This document shows positions 18,705 to 27,403 of a stretch of 64,000 bases of DNA, in pieces. Each line of letters begins with the position of its first letter. Positions within the stretch are counted from its first letter, which is position 1. This DNA is from BACL21 sp038141525 (GTDB lineage Bacteria > Bacteroidota > Bacteroidia > Flavobacteriales > Flavobacteriaceae): contig JAYQIF010000001.1 in assembly GCA_038141525.1 (NCBI GenBank), positions 186,001 through 250,000 of the forward strand, written 5' to 3'. A program made the translations under genes and the position numbers. Below the pieces are notes generated by a model. It saw nothing but the letters and a program-made list of their open reading frames with translations, did no database searches and was not told the origin of the DNA.

Positions 18705-19907
18705 ATGAATTCAAAACTATCAAAACGCGTCAATGAGATGGCCACCTCGGCCACCCTCGCCATGGCGGCTAAAGCAAGAAGTTTAAGAGAAGAAGGCGTT
18801 TCAATTATAGGGCTTAGTCTGGGAGAACCAGATTTTACCGTTCCAGATTTTGTAAAGCAAGCTGCCACACAAGCGATTGAAGATGATTACCACTCTTACA
18901 GTCCAGTGGATGGTTATGCGGAGCTAAAGCAGGCCATCGCACTTAAATTCAAACGAGACAATAATTTGACTTATGCGATGGATCAAATTGTCGTCTCTAC
19001 AGGGGCAAAACAATCGCTGGCCAACTTGGCACAAGTGCTACTGAATCCAGGTGACGAAGTCCTGCTGCCTGCACCCTACTGGGTGAGTTATGCGGATATC
19101 GCCAAGGTAGCTGGTGGAGTACCCGTGGAGATAAAAACATCAATAGAGACTGACTTTAAAATCACACCCGCAGATTTACGCCAGGCCATTACACCAAAAA
19201 CAAAAATGATGATATACAGTTCGCCTTGTAATCCAAGTGGCTCGGTATATAGTAAAGAGGAATTGCGTGCCTTAGCAGATGTCCTAGTGCACCATCCAGA
19301 GATCATTATCGTTAGTGATGAAATCTACGAACACATAAACTTTAGTGGCGCACATTACTCCATGGCTCAATTTGAAGACATGTATGCCCGCACAGTAACG
19401 GTAAACGGGGTGTCCAAAGCCTTTTCGATGACGGGATGGCGTATCGGATACATCGGTGGACCGAGTTACATCGCCCGAGCCTGCAATAAAATGCAAGGTC
19501 AAGTGACTAGTGGCGCAAACTGTATTGCACAAATGGCTACCGTAAAAGCTTTAGAAACGCCTCCATCAGCGATTCAGTACATGGTTGATGCCTTCAAGAA
19601 AAGGCGTACTCTTATTTTATCGTTATTAGAAGAACTTCCCGGATTTAAAACCAATGTTCCGGAAGGAGCTTTTTATGTGTTTCCCGATATTTCGTATTAC
19701 ATCGGGCGCACGCTCAAAGGACAGACCATCAATTCAGCGGGCGACTTCGCCCTATTCTTGTTAGAACACGCTGGTGTAGCTACGGTCACTGGAGAAGCCT
19801 TTGGGGATCCTGATTGTATTCGGATCTCATACGCTGCCTCTGAATCTGACATCAAGGAGGCTATAAGCCGCATTAAACAAGCTTTGGCCAACGCAGAAAA
19901 GGACTAA
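18705..19907 (+). CDS. Class I/II PLP-dependent aminotransferase, probably aspartate aminotransferase
   Basis: A 400-residue fold-type I aminotransferase. Visible features are the substrate loop G-L-S-L-G-E-P-D-F, Y-S-P-V-D-G at 62-68, the N-P-S-G motif, the V-S-D-E-I-Y-E PLP-contact segment, the PLP lysine in N-G-V-S-K-A-F-S-M-T-G-W-R, and the carboxylate-binding Arg in C-I-R-I-S-Y-A. This matches the bacterial aspartate aminotransferase Ib group. Substrate specificity is inferred. The gene begins 6 nt after the desaturase. Confidence 0.9.
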   Translation: MNSKLSKRVNEMATSATLAMAAKARSLREEGVSIIGLSLGEPDFTVPDFVKQAATQAIEDDYHSYSPVDGYAELKQAIALKFKRDNNLTYAMDQIVVSTGAKQSLANLAQVLLNPGDEVLLPAPYWVSYADIAKVAGGVPVEIKTSIETDFKITPADLRQAITPKTKMMIYSSPCNPSGSVYSKEELRALADVLVHHPEIIIVSDEIYEHINFSGAHYSMAQFEDMYARTVTVNGVSKAFSMTGWRIGYIGGPSYIARACNKMQGQVTSGANCIAQMATVKALETPPSAIQYMVDAFKKRRTLILSLLEELPGFKTNVPEGAFYVFPDISYYIGRTLKGQTINSAGDFALFLLEHAGVATVTGEAFGDPDCIRISYAASESDIKEAISRIKQALANAEKD

Positions 19908-19938
19908 GGCCGCAACACGCAGTTAATCATACCATGTC

Positions 19939-21124
19939 ATGGCACGTATTTTACTTTTAGGCTCAGGAGAACTAGGCAAAGAATTCGTCATCGCCGCTCA
20001 ACGCCTGGGGCAATATGTCATTGCTGTAGACAATTACGCCAATGCTCCAGCCATGCAGGTGGCTCAGGAGTCAGAAGTCATCAACATGCTCGATGGAGAC
20101 GCCTTGGATAAGGTCGTAGAAAAACACAAGCCTGATTTTATTGTGCCAGAAATAGAGGCCATTCGGACAGCGCGTTTTTATGATTATGAGGCGCAGGGGA
20201 TAAAGGTCATTCCTTCGGCCAAAGCTGCTAATTTTACCATGAATCGAAAAGCCATTAGAGATTTAGCGGCAACACAACTCGGTTTAAAAACAGCCCCTTT
20301 TGCCTATGCAGATTCCCATGAGGGCTTAGTTTCCGCTGCCCAAAGTATTGGGTTTCCCTGTGTCATTAAACCGCTCATGTCCTCCAGTGGTAAAGGTCAG
20401 TCCACAGCGCACAAAATGGAAGACCTCCAAAAGGCTTGGACTTATGCTCAGGAAGGCGCACGTGGAGATGCTGCTGAAGTCATCATCGAAGGATTCATCA
20501 ATTTTGATTATGAAATAACTCTGCTCACGGTCACCCAAAGCAATGGTCGAACGCTCTTCTGTCCGCCTATTGGCCATCGCCAAGAAGACGGAGACTATCG
20601 CGAGAGTTGGCAGCCAGCGCCTATGAACCAGGATGTGCTTCAAGAGGCCCAAGAAATGGCAGCCAAAGTCACCCAAGCACTAGGCGGTCCTGGCATATGG
20701 GGAGTAGAGTTTTTTATAGCGGGGTCAGAAGTTTATTTTTCTGAATTATCTCCTCGACCCCACGACACGGGTATGGTGACCCTGGCTCAAACGCAAAACC
20801 TCAACGAGTTTGAATTACACTTACGCGCCATATTAGGATTACCCATTGGTGAAATTACCCAGCTACAGACCAGGCGCCACCTCGGTAATTCTCTCGGATA
20901 AACATGGAACTCATCCCGAATTTGAGGGGTTAGAAAACATTACCGCTTTGCCCTTCGCCGACCTGCGCATATTTGGCAAGCCCACTACTCGTCCCAACAG
21001 GCGTATGGGGGTGATTCTGGTCAGCCCTGACCCCATAAATACTGAGCCACAAGATGCCCTGGAACTTGCATCAATAGCCAGGACCTTAGCGAAACGTGTT
21101 AAGGTCAATAGCAAGGATAACTAA
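19939..21124 (+). CDS. purT: Formate-dependent phosphoribosylglycinamide formyltransferase, frameshifted
   Basis: PurT makes formyl-GAR from GAR, formate and ATP in purine synthesis. The ATP-grasp protein begins I-L-L-L-G-S-G-E-L-G-K-E and contains V-P-E-I-E-A-I, K-P-L-M-S-S-S-G-K-G-Q-S and G-V-E-F-F and S-P-R-P-H-D-T-G-M-V-T. After I-T-Q-L the frame leaves the family. The next frame gives R-P-G-A-T-S-V-I-L-S-D-K-H-G, the expected continuation, and runs to 21124. Dropping one base near 20865 restores about 394 residues, the normal length. It lies 31 nt after the aminotransferase gene. Confidence 0.93.
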
Positions 21125-21223
21125 GGAGGGGCAGTGCCTAGGCAGAACACTAAACTTTACTTTAAGCGACTTCTGAGTACATCAGCTTATTTAAACAGGG
21201 ACTGAGGTAATGTCCCTTTGAGC

Positions 21224-21254
21224 TTTGTAAATCAACACCTTCATAGTATATTTA
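21224..21254 (+). promoter_or_regulatory. Promoter of the OmpA-like gene
   Basis: TTTG at 21224-21227 and TATATTTA at 21247-21254 (7 of 8 positions of TAnnTTTG) are 19 nt apart, the usual Bacteroidota spacing. The start codon is 20 nt downstream. Confidence 0.55.
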
Positions 21255-21274
21255 AAGAATAAAGCCATGTTTAG

Positions 21275-22172
21275 ATGGGTCACAGAGCTCTCTTAATGAT
21301 ACTGTTGCTGGCCATTAATTGGTCCCAAACCGCGGTGGGGCAAGACAAAGAGATCGCATTCAATATCTATTTTGCTCACGATCAATACAGTCTTGAACCC
21401 CAGCAGCGCAGCCGTCTAGATAGTCTTCTGGCTTTGCCCAACAAGGAGCGTTACGATGTACACATTAATGGATTCACAAACGACATAGGTTCTGCAAAAT
21501 ACAATTTAGAACTCTCGAGAAAACGTGCGGAACACATAAAAAAATTAATGCGTGCCTATACCATAATTTCGAGTATTGGACAAGGAGAATTGGGTGGTGA
21601 CCACGCTACGAACCGACGGGTGGAAATAATTTTTCACCCCAAAAGTATGCATGTGGCCACGGTTGGGGAGATTATCGAGCCGCCCTTAATCACAAAACAA
21701 AAAATAGATTTGAGCAGTCGTTTTGCCATGCCCAAAGTTGGTGAAAAGATTGCGCTAGACGGTATTCTATTTTATCCTGACCAAGATGTCATCATGGATG
21801 AAAGTAAAACTGTCTTAGAGCAATTGGTGAGTCTGCTCAATACTCATCGTGGACTAAAGTTCAAAATAATGGGCCATATCTGTTGTGGGGATCCCGAGAC
21901 GACCTACAATGGATGTGATGAATACCCGAACAAGAAGGCAAGATCTGTCTTATGCGCGTGCTCGTTCAGTTTATTTGTACTTGCTCAAAAAAGGAATTGA
22001 TCGCAAACGCATGCGCTTTATGGGTATGGCCTATCGCTTCCCCACAGGTCTTGGCGATGAATTTGATCGACGTGTAGAAATTGAAATCACAGGGATTCAG
22101 GAATCCCAAAGATTTGATTCCAGTCCAAAGCAAAGGGTAAAGACCTCAAAAACAGATTCGCTAAACGACTGA
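21275..22172 (+). CDS. OmpA-family protein with two OmpA-like segments, frameshifted
   Basis: A signal peptide (cleavage near T-A-V-G-Q) precedes two OmpA-type segments. The first reads I-Y-F-A-H-D-Q-Y-S-L, then G-F-T-N-D-I-G-S-A-K-Y-N-L-E-L-S-R-K-R-A and N-R-R-V-E-I; the second reads I-L-F-Y-P-D-Q-D-V-I. After G-H-I-C-C-G-D-P-E the first frame leaves the family. The second frame supplies N-T-R-T-R-R-Q-D-L-S-Y-A-R-A-R-S-V and F-D-R-R-V-E-I-E. Removal of one base within 21897-21907 joins them, giving about 298 residues. Each segment ends with the R-R-V-E-I peptidoglycan-binding signature. The gene converges on trkH with 14 nt between. Confidence 0.85.
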
Positions 22173-22186
22173 ATCAATACTTGGAT

Positions 22187-23692
22187 TTATCGATTTCTCC
22201 AGAAAAACGGTGTTAATAAAATCAAGACTGTGAAGAGCTCCAATCGTCCGATGAGCATCAAAAAACTAGCCCACCATCGGGCTCCAGGTGTCAAGACCTC
22301 ATAATTCATGGCGGGACCCAAATCGCCGAGGGCTGGTCCCACGTTACCTAAAGCAGAGGCTGCCCCACCAAGAGCGGTTTCAAAGTCCAGACCAAAACAC
22401 GAAAACACAAGAACACCCACGATGAACGAAAGCATGTATAAAATAAAAAAACCAAGCACATTAAAAACAATGGGCTGTTGTACCGCTCGATTGTTGTATC
22501 GTACTGGGAGAATAGCACTGGGATGAAGGGTTCGCTTAAATTCCATAACCCCATTTTTAATCATAATTAAATGACGAACGACCTTAATGCCCCCAGCTGT
22601 AGACCCTGCAGATCCCCCCAAAAACATCAAACCAAAGAAAAATATCGTCAAAAAGGGCGTCCATGCAGTAAAGTCTGCAGAAACAAATCCCGTTGTTGTG
22701 ATTAAGGCCAAAACTTGAAACAGGCCGTGCCGCAGCGCGCTCTCAAGAGGCCCATAAACCATAGGGTGTGTGACAGTAGAAGTGGCTGGATCTGAATAGT
22801 TGTATATGAAAAAGACAGCCACAACCGTCAAAACAATAATAAAGGTTGTATAGAGCTTAAACTCTTCATCCCTTATTATTTTTGAGAATTTTGACTTGAA
22901 GGCGAAATAACTCAAAACAAAATTTGTACCCGCCAAAAACATGAACAACATAATGATGTACTGAATCAGTGGTTGATCATTCCAAAACGCGATACTTGAA
23001 TTTTTTGTAGAAAATCCGCCGGTGCTCAATGTACTGAGTGAATGGTTGACGGCATCAAAAAGATTCATTCCTGCCGCCCAAAGCAGCAGCGTCTCAGCAA
23101 GTGTATAGCCCACATAAATATACCAAAGTCGCTTAGCGGTATCTGTAATGCGTGGGTGCAATTTATCGCCACTTGGGCCTGGGGCCTCTGCCGCAAAAAG
23201 CTGCATTCCACCAATACCTAAGAGTGGTAAAATGGCAATGGCCAGTACAATAATACCCATGCCCCCAATCCAATGGGTAATGCTCCTCCACAGAAGTATT
23301 CCGTTAGGCAAGGCCTCAATATCGTGGACAATGCTTGCCCCTGTGGTGGTAAAGCCACTCATGGTTTCAAAAAAGGCATCGGTAAAATTGGGTATGGCCC
23401 CAGTGAACAGATAAGGTAGGGTCCCAATTAAGGCCATAAAAAACCAACCCATAGCCACGATTATATAGCCTTCCTTCTTTTGGATTTCTTTTCGATGATT
23501 TCTCGTAAAAACCATGACAATAACTCCAAAGATCACGGCTAAAATACTCGCTTGAAGCATCTGCCATTGAACCCCATCTTTGTAGAGAAAACTGACCAGA
23601 GTGGCCAGGAACATGAATCCGCCGTTCACCACAAAAAGCAAACCGATCAAATGACCAATCAACTTCATGTTTATTTTTGACAAACCCGACAT
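22187..23692 (-). CDS. trkH: Trk-type potassium uptake membrane protein TrkH
   Basis: A 501-residue K+ transporter subunit with about ten membrane helices and four pore-loop repeats, visible as the filter-like segments T-T-T-G-A-S, S-T-L-S-T-G-G-F-S, T-T-T-G-F-V and L-G-N-V-G-P. I chose the ATG at 23692, which overlaps the trkA stop as TAATG; the longer open frame to 23740 would overlap trkA by 49 nt. TrkH works with the cytoplasmic regulator TrkA encoded immediately upstream. Confidence 0.93.
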   Translation of the reverse strand: MSGLSKINMKLIGHLIGLLFVVNGGFMFLATLVSFLYKDGVQWQMLQASILAVIFGVIVMVFTRNHRKEIQKKEGYIIVAMGWFFMALIGTLPYLFTGAIPNFTDAFFETMSGFTTTGASIVHDIEALPNGILLWRSITHWIGGMGIIVLAIAILPLLGIGGMQLFAAEAPGPSGDKLHPRITDTAKRLWYIYVGYTLAETLLLWAAGMNLFDAVNHSLSTLSTGGFSTKNSSIAFWNDQPLIQYIIMLFMFLAGTNFVLSYFAFKSKFSKIIRDEEFKLYTTFIIVLTVVAVFFIYNYSDPATSTVTHPMVYGPLESALRHGLFQVLALITTTGFVSADFTAWTPFLTIFFFGLMFLGGSAGSTAGGIKVVRHLIMIKNGVMEFKRTLHPSAILPVRYNNRAVQQPIVFNVLGFFILYMLSFIVGVLVFSCFGLDFETALGGAASALGNVGPALGDLGPAMNYEVLTPGARWWASFLMLIGRLELFTVLILLTPFFWRNR

Positions 23693-25041
23693 TAAATAAA
23701 CAAGTTTTCGACTTTTTTGATGGATTGAGGCATACAACAAACCACCACGCGATCACCACTTTGAATGGTAAAATCACCAAGGGCAATGAGTCCTATCTGA
23801 TCACGAACAACACCACCAATAATGGCGGATCGCGGAAAATCGAGATCTTTAATGCGTTTGTTAGCCACTTTAGAAGAAGGGGAAACGACAAACTCAAGAA
23901 GTTCGGCATTCATATTGTTGAGGCGTGTCATGGCCACCACCTCTCCTTGACGAATGTGTCTAAAGATATGATTGGCCGCCAAAAGTTTTTTATTGATCAG
24001 GGTGTCTATTCCAATTGAATGAGACAGCTGAAAATAATCCATATTTTCAACCAAGGCAATGGTTTTTTTAACGCCTTTGGATTTGGCTACCAGACACGAC
24101 ATGATGTTGGTCTCACTGTTTCCAGTAACAGCGATAAATGCATCCATATCGACAATGGATTCTTCTTGCAACAACTCAACATTTCGACCATCACCATTGA
24201 TTACCAGGCAGTTGGGTAAATCGTCTGCGATTTCAAAAGCCTTATTTTTGTCGTGCTCAATGAGCTTTACATTGAACTTATTTTGGCATAAGTCAAAAGC
24301 GGTTTTACAACCGATATAGCTCCCACCAAGAATCATAACGTCTTTGATCTCGTCCCGCACTTTTCCCGTTAATTTGAAAATCTCCTCCACACCATCTTCA
24401 GTCGTAATAAAATAGACTTGATCGCCCTCTTTGAATTGGGTGTCTCCCCTGGGAATCACCGTGTATTGCGTGCCAAAACGTTGAATAGCAATGGGCACGT
24501 AAGGGAGTTCGGGGTACATAATTCCCACTTCTTTTACGGTCCGCCCGACAAATGCTCCAGTGCGCGAAAGATTCAATCCAATCATGGTCAGCGCACCCCC
24601 TTCAAATTCATAGGTGTCATTAAAAGCACTTTGATTGAGTAACAGCTCGATCTCTACAGCGGCCAGAGCCTCTGGAGAAATTAACTCATCAATACCAAAT
24701 TTAGTAAAGCCTACCTCGTCTTTATGCTCGATAAATTCGGTATTTGTAATTCTGGCAATAGTTCGTTTTGCCCCTAATTGTTTGGCCAGAACACAGGCCG
24801 TAATATTGATGGTTTCACTCGAAGTAACCCCAATAACAAGGTCTGTTTTGCTGACTTGAGCATCTTTGAGCACCGAAATAGAGGTGGCATCTCCGCGCAC
24901 AACGCGAATATCGAGGTGGGTGTCGGCATAACTGAGTGACTCTCGGTTGGTGTCGATTAGGGTAATGTCTTGAGATTCAAAAGACAATAATTTGGCCAGA
25001 TGAAATCCTACTTCGCCGGCCCCTGCAATGATAATTTTCAT
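23692..25041 (-). CDS. trkA: Trk system potassium transporter NAD-binding protein TrkA
   Basis: A 449-residue cytoplasmic regulator of TrkH, made of two RCK units. The first Rossmann fold starts M-K-I-I-I-A-G-A-G-E-V-G-F-H-L-A at residue 1 and ends its strand 2 with the Asp of L-I-D-T-N; the second begins V-M-I-L-G-G-S-Y-I-G near 230. Each is followed by a TrkA-C domain. I chose the ATG at 25041, which begins the Rossmann motif; the open frame reaches 25122 but the extra 27 residues do not resemble the family. It is coupled to trkH through TAATG. Confidence 0.94.
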   Translation of the reverse strand: MKIIIAGAGEVGFHLAKLLSFESQDITLIDTNRESLSYADTHLDIRVVRGDATSISVLKDAQVSKTDLVIGVTSSETINITACVLAKQLGAKRTIARITNTEFIEHKDEVGFTKFGIDELISPEALAAVEIELLLNQSAFNDTYEFEGGALTMIGLNLSRTGAFVGRTVKEVGIMYPELPYVPIAIQRFGTQYTVIPRGDTQFKEGDQVYFITTEDGVEEIFKLTGKVRDEIKDVMILGGSYIGCKTAFDLCQNKFNVKLIEHDKNKAFEIADDLPNCLVINGDGRNVELLQEESIVDMDAFIAVTGNSETNIMSCLVAKSKGVKKTIALVENMDYFQLSHSIGIDTLINKKLLAANHIFRHIRQGEVVAMTRLNNMNAELLEFVVSPSSKVANKRIKDLDFPRSAIIGGVVRDQIGLIALGDFTIQSGDRVVVCCMPQSIKKVENLFI

Positions 25042-25065
25042 AGGAAAGTCTAAACGCTTGCAGAA

Positions 25066-25073
25066 CAAAAATA
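25066..25073 (-). promoter_or_regulatory. Promoter -7 element of trkAH
   Basis: TATTTTTG on the minus strand, an exact TAnnTTTG match 24 nt upstream of the trkA ATG. It also supports that shorter start. Confidence 0.6.
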
Positions 25074-25150
25074 CAAAATAAGCCTTAGATATAGGGTTTA
25101 TTGCCATACATTCCACTGTCAAAGGTGCCGCTCATTTGAATGAAAAAGAT

Positions 25151-25158
25151 TAGTTTTG
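25151..25158 (+). promoter_or_regulatory. Promoter -7 element of menG-porT
   Basis: TAGTTTTG is an exact TAnnTTTG match ending 10 nt before the menG ATG at 25169, so the transcript would have a leader of only a few bases. Confidence 0.55.
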
Positions 25159-25168
25159 CCCCCGTTAT

Positions 25169-25903
25169 ATGGCAGAAAAAGTCAAACCATACAAAGAGTC
25201 CTCTCTCGATAAAAAAGCCCAGGTCGAACAAATGTTCGACACCATTTCTGGTGAATACGATCAACTCAATCGGGTGATTTCTTTTGGCGCTGATTTGCGT
25301 TGGCGAAAAAAAGTAGTCCGGTCTGTGGCCCAGCATGGGGGACAGCGACTATTAGACATTGCCACGGGCACTGGTGACCTCGCGATTGCCTTTGCGCAAA
25401 AAACTCAGGCTCAAGAAATTATCGGCCTGGATTTATCCCAAGGAATGCTAAATCAAGCCATGGCTAAGGGTGCTGGAAGGGCGCTTATGCCAATCGCCTT
25501 CGATTTGTCAAAGGCGATAGTGAGGCACTACCTTTTGAGGCAGATTATTTTGATGCCATTACCGTATCATTCGGAGTGCGGAATTTTGAGCATTTAGAGG
25601 ACGGACTAACAGAGATTTACCGAGTGCTCAAAGCCAGGGGGTCTTTTGGTTATTTTAGAGACCTCCGTTCCCGAAAAATTTCCCTTTAAACAGGGTTATC
25701 ATTTGTATTCTAGGGGCATTATGCCCAGTATCGGGCGCTGGTTCTCCAAAGACAAGTCGGCTTATCGCTACCTCAGCGACAGTGCCGCTTCTTTTCCCTA
25801 CGGTAAAACTTTCAACAATATTTTATCAAAAATTGGGTTTATAGTCCAACGACCAAAACCGCAAACCTTTGGTGTGGCTACCATTTATCGCGCGACTAAA
25901 TGA
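25169..25903 (+). CDS. menG: Demethylmenaquinone methyltransferase (UbiE/MenG), at least two frameshifts
   Basis: Methylates demethylmenaquinone to menaquinone, the last step of the quinone pathway. The first frame has the family start (V-E-Q-M-F-D-T-I-S-G-E-Y-D-Q-L-N) and the AdoMet motif L-L-D-I-A-T-G-T-G-D-L-A. It then leaves the family within 25467-25482. A second frame carries L-R-F-V-K-G-D-S-E-A-L-P-F-E-A-D-Y-F-D-A-I-T-V-S-F-G-V-R-N. A further shift at the GGGGG run 25637-25641, with one G removed, gives V-L-K-A-R-G-L-L-V-I-L-E-T-S-V-P and the C-terminus to 25903. The corrected product is about 244 residues, the normal size. It overlaps porT by 4 nt. Confidence 0.9.
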
Positions 25904-26616
25904 AACTCTTTAAAACTCAAATAGCACTTGTCTTTTGTCTTGGCGTGTTCCATGTGAGTTATGGGCAGTTATTCAGTAAAGAGCGTCTAGCCAACCTAGA
26001 GACTTTTGACAGCAGGCCGCTTTCTTGGGGGTATTTCTTAGGGTTTAATAGCTACGATTTCAAATTCACCTACAATCGTCAATTTGACAACGACAATACA
26101 GATGTCGAAGTAGCCCCACAGGCAGGGTTCAATGTAGGTCTGATTGGAGATTTGCGCATTAACGATTATTTAAATCTACGACTAGAGCCTGGGATTTACT
26201 TTACCCAGCGCAATCTGACTTTTCCCAGAATTGAGGAGGAATCTGACTACCTAAGAGAGGTCAAATCGACCTATGTTCACTTGCCTTTACTGCTCAAGGT
26301 TTCCACCAAACGACTCAATAATTTCAAACCCTTTGTGGTCTGTGGTATTTCAAGGTCTATAAACCTGGGGAGTAATGAAACTAACCCTGAAGACAATTAT
26401 TTCGGACAGTTTCGTATGACCCGCAATACGAGCTATTACGAACTGGGATTTGGCATTGACTTTTATCTCTATTATTTTAAATTTTCCCCTTCGATTCGTG
26501 GCGTGTTTGCCACATCTGATGAGCTGGTACGCGACAGAAATCCACTGAGTCCCTGGACCTCAAATATCGCCTCGATGAAAACCAGAGGAGTGTTCATCAA
26601 CTTTACCTTTCAGTAG
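25900..26616 (+). CDS. porT: PorT-family outer-membrane protein of the type IX secretion system
   Basis: A 238-residue protein with a signal peptide (cleavage near S-Y-G-Q) and a beta-barrel pattern ending in N-F-T-F-Q. Family-like segments include W-G-Y-F-L-G-F-N, L-R-L-E-P-G-I-Y-F-T-Q-R and Y-V-H-L-P-L-L-L-K. PorT is an inner-face outer-membrane component required for T9SS function in Porphyromonas and Flavobacterium. The ATGA overlap with menG matches the menG-porT gene pair that I recall from Bacteroidota genomes. Confidence 0.85.
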   Translation: MKLFKTQIALVFCLGVFHVSYGQLFSKERLANLETFDSRPLSWGYFLGFNSYDFKFTYNRQFDNDNTDVEVAPQAGFNVGLIGDLRINDYLNLRLEPGIYFTQRNLTFPRIEEESDYLREVKSTYVHLPLLLKVSTKRLNNFKPFVVCGISRSINLGSNETNPEDNYFGQFRMTRNTSYYELGFGIDFYLYYFKFSPSIRGVFATSDELVRDRNPLSPWTSNIASMKTRGVFINFTFQ

Positions 26617-26636
26617 TTGTTTTTACTGTAAGCTCG

Positions 26637-27368
26637 TTATTGGTTTATGTGCCACTGATGAAGCAGTATGCCGGTGGCCATGGCTACATTTAAACTCTCT
26701 GCACCTTTATCCAGAGCTCCAGTAATACTGATGTGATCTGTAATGAACTTGGCGCGCTCAGGACGGATCCCTTGCCCCTCATTACCCATAAGCAAAACAC
26801 CTCGATCTGGCCATTGTACCTCCCCGACTGGCTTGCCGTCGAGCACCGCACCGAAAATTGGCCGGGATTGTTGAGCCAACCATTGATCTAAAGCGACATA
26901 GTGCATCTGGACTCTGGCTATTGAACCCATACTGGACTGCACCACTTTTGGATTAAAGACCTCTACAGTATCCTGAGTGCAGACAAGATGAGTAATGCCA
27001 AACCAATCACACAGGCGTAAAATGGTCCCCATATTACCCGGATCTTGAATATCGTCGAGCGCCAAAACCCAAGAAGCCTGGTTCGGTGAGGTCCTCTGAG
27101 GCTGCTTGAATACAGCCAGCCAACCACTGGGGTTTTTCTGGACACTTATTTTTTGCATTTGACGCTCGGTAATTGGCGTCGGTGCCATAGCCCTAAAATT
27201 TGTCTGTTTTTGTAGGGTTTTTGAGGTGTAAAAATGCGTCATTTCAAGACCCGCGTCCATAAGATCACCAATGAGTTTTTCCCCTTCTGCAATGAATAAA
27301 TTATGAAGGCTACGGTACTTTTTTCGGTGCAGGCCCGTTATTAGTTTTATTTCGCTATTGCTTATCAA
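26637..27368 (-). CDS. TrmH/SpoU-family RNA 2'-O-methyltransferase
   Basis: A 243-residue RNA methyltransferase with the SPOUT trefoil-knot motifs L-D-D-I-Q-D-P-G-N-M-G-T-I-L-R, L-M-G-N-E-G-Q-G-I and A-E-S-L-N-V-A-M-A, preceded by an N-terminal substrate-binding domain. The exact target, rRNA or tRNA, cannot be told from the sequence. The start at 27368 is a TTG codon that lies within a -7-like element, so the start or the promoter may be wrong. It converges with porT. Confidence 0.88.
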   Translation of the reverse strand: MISNSEIKLITGLHRKKYRSLHNLFIAEGEKLIGDLMDAGLEMTHFYTSKTLQKQTNFRAMAPTPITERQMQKISVQKNPSGWLAVFKQPQRTSPNQASWVLALDDIQDPGNMGTILRLCDWFGITHLVCTQDTVEVFNPKVVQSSMGSIARVQMHYVALDQWLAQQSRPIFGAVLDGKPVGEVQWPDRGVLLMGNEGQGIRPERAKFITDHISITGALDKGAESLNVAMATGILLHQWHINQ

Positions 27369-27373
27369 ATTTA
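27366..27373 (-). promoter_or_regulatory. -7-like element overlapping the TrmH-family start
   Basis: TAAATTTG on the minus strand is an exact TAnnTTTG match, but its last bases are the TTG start codon of the gene. It cannot serve with that start. It may be chance, or translation may begin further in. Confidence 0.3.
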
Positions 27374-27376
27374 TCC

Positions 27377-27384
27377 TATTTTTG
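27377..27384 (+). promoter_or_regulatory. Promoter -7 element of tamL
   Basis: TATTTTTG is an exact TAnnTTTG match 19 nt before the TTG start of tamL, with a TTG at 27358-27360 (16-nt spacing). Confidence 0.5.
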
Positions 27385-27403
27385 AGGTATTAACCACGAT
27401 CTC

